DNA from: Actinomycetota bacterium
GTDB taxonomy: Bacteria > Actinomycetota > Humimicrobiia > Humimicrobiales > Humimicrobiaceae
Reading direction: 5' to 3'
Assembly (NCBI GenBank): GCA_016783985.1
Contig: JADHVM010000075.1
Coordinates: 1-5,588 of the forward strand
Length of the DNA: 5,588 nucleotides
Positions within the stretch are counted from its first letter, which is position 1; each line of letters opens with the position of its first letter. Positions 5,061 to 5,588 of this stretch are shown in pieces. The position numbers and the translations under genes are program-made. The notes beneath the pieces were generated by a model. The model was not told where the DNA came from. It ran no database searches and worked only from the letters and a program-made list of their open reading frames with translations.

Positions 5061-5588
5061 ATGATAAATGAAAAAGAAAATCCAAATGCTACTTTCTCAC
5101 GGGGTAATATTACAGTCCTAAAGGTTGAAGGCAAGACCTTGCCTGAAGTCTGGGAAAAATCCTTACTGGAAGTATGGCAAAATGGTGTCGCTATAAAAAC
5201 ACAATATGACAGGCCAAAAGATCCACCCAGCAGGGATGCTACTATGATAATGATTATTCACATGCCTTTTTTAGAGCCCAGAATTCACAGAGCTCTTCCA
5301 ACCGGGCTTGATGAGTTGGAAGTCTATCGCCAGGAGGTTGTCCTTGGAATACATGATAATTGGATTGGCAGTCATGGATGGTCTTATAGCTACCACGACA
5401 GGCTCTTTAATTATAAAGTTAGGGAAGGAAATTTAGACCAGATTGCTGTAGCAGTTGATAATCTTGCTAGTTGTTTTCATACAAGAAGAGCCCAATCAAT
5501 CACCTGGGCTCCAGAAATTGATGCCAAGCATCATGAACCTCCATGTCTTCAGAGAATTTGGCTGCGTATATTTGAAGATCCAGAAGAA
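5061..5588 (+). CDS. Thymidylate synthase-like protein, archaeal type (partial, 3' end outside window)
   Basis: The frame is open for 176 codons to the window end. ATG 5061 follows AAAGAGG (5046-5052) with eight bases between, a strong start. The N-terminal part holds TQYDRPKDPPSRDATM (47-62), followed by EVYRQEVVLGIHDNW (87-101) and YHDRLFNY (111-118). The key region has paired arginines R142-R143, ITWAP at 147-151 and PPCLQRIW at 160-167, with C162 as expected catalytic nucleophile. Bacterial ThyA has PPCHxxxQF here. The layout seen instead is the one I associate with short thymidylate synthases of methanogenic archaea. The expected role is cytosolic methylation of dUMP to dTMP (or hydroxymethylation of a related pyrimidine nucleotide) with a folate or pterin donor. 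The C-terminal part is not visible. Family is fairly sure; exact substrate is not. It is probably transcribed from its own promoter. Confidence 0.82.
   Translation, partial: MINEKENPNATFSRGNITVLKVEGKTLPEVWEKSLLEVWQNGVAIKTQYDRPKDPPSRDATMIMIIHMPFLEPRIHRALPTGLDELEVYRQEVVLGIHDNWIGSHGWSYSYHDRLFNYKVREGNLDQIAVAVDNLASCFHTRRAQSITWAPEIDAKHHEPPCLQRIWLRIFEDPEE

Noticed and set aside
1..5588. CRISPR array, insertion sequence, tRNA or rRNA
   Set aside because: No regularly spaced repeats, transposase-like frame, terminal inverted repeats, or tRNA/rRNA signatures were found on reading both strands.

Overview
The window is low in G+C and very AT-rich between genes. Gene style (Shine-Dalgarno starts, GGDEF/HD-GYP signalling proteins, a LexA box of the Bacillus/Clostridium type) points to an anaerobic Firmicute, perhaps of the Halanaerobiales. 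That placement is inferred from gene style, not from any search.

Left edge: the first 15 codons of a leftward gene (1-46, minus) are preceded by a good ribosome site and a promoter whose -35/-10 spacer holds a near-perfect LexA (SOS) operator. Rightward from the same intergenic region runs a complete 413-residue enzyme of the homocitrate / 2-isopropylmalate / Re-citrate synthase family (291-1532). A 338-base AT-rich stretch with no gene follows.

Centre: two related c-di-GMP signalling loci lie in tandem. The first (1871-2833) is a wreck: an N-terminal membrane-sensor remnant, a GGDEF domain without its N-terminal part, an HD-GYP domain cut by a frameshifting deletion of about 175 bases, and an out-of-frame C-terminal tail. 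The second (2899-4968) is intact: TM - CHASE4-like sensor - TM - HAMP - GGDEF - HD-GYP, with all key catalytic motifs. The two share a block of about 613 bases at roughly 94% identity (hand count). Their tails are only about 74% identical and their N-termini are unrelated, which suggests shuffling of the output module and/or gene conversion.

Right edge: after a short leader with two overlapping inverted repeats starts a thymidylate synthase-like gene of the type seen in methanogenic archaea (5061 to beyond the window end). It has the paired arginines and the catalytic Cys in a PPCLQRIW motif.

The genes do not form one pathway: carbon/amino-acid metabolism, c-di-GMP turnover, dTMP synthesis and a probable SOS gene lie side by side. 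I do not see a new multi-gene system. The most useful observations are the SOS operator, the mosaic decay of the GGDEF/HD-GYP copy, and the uncommon types of the two metabolic enzymes.
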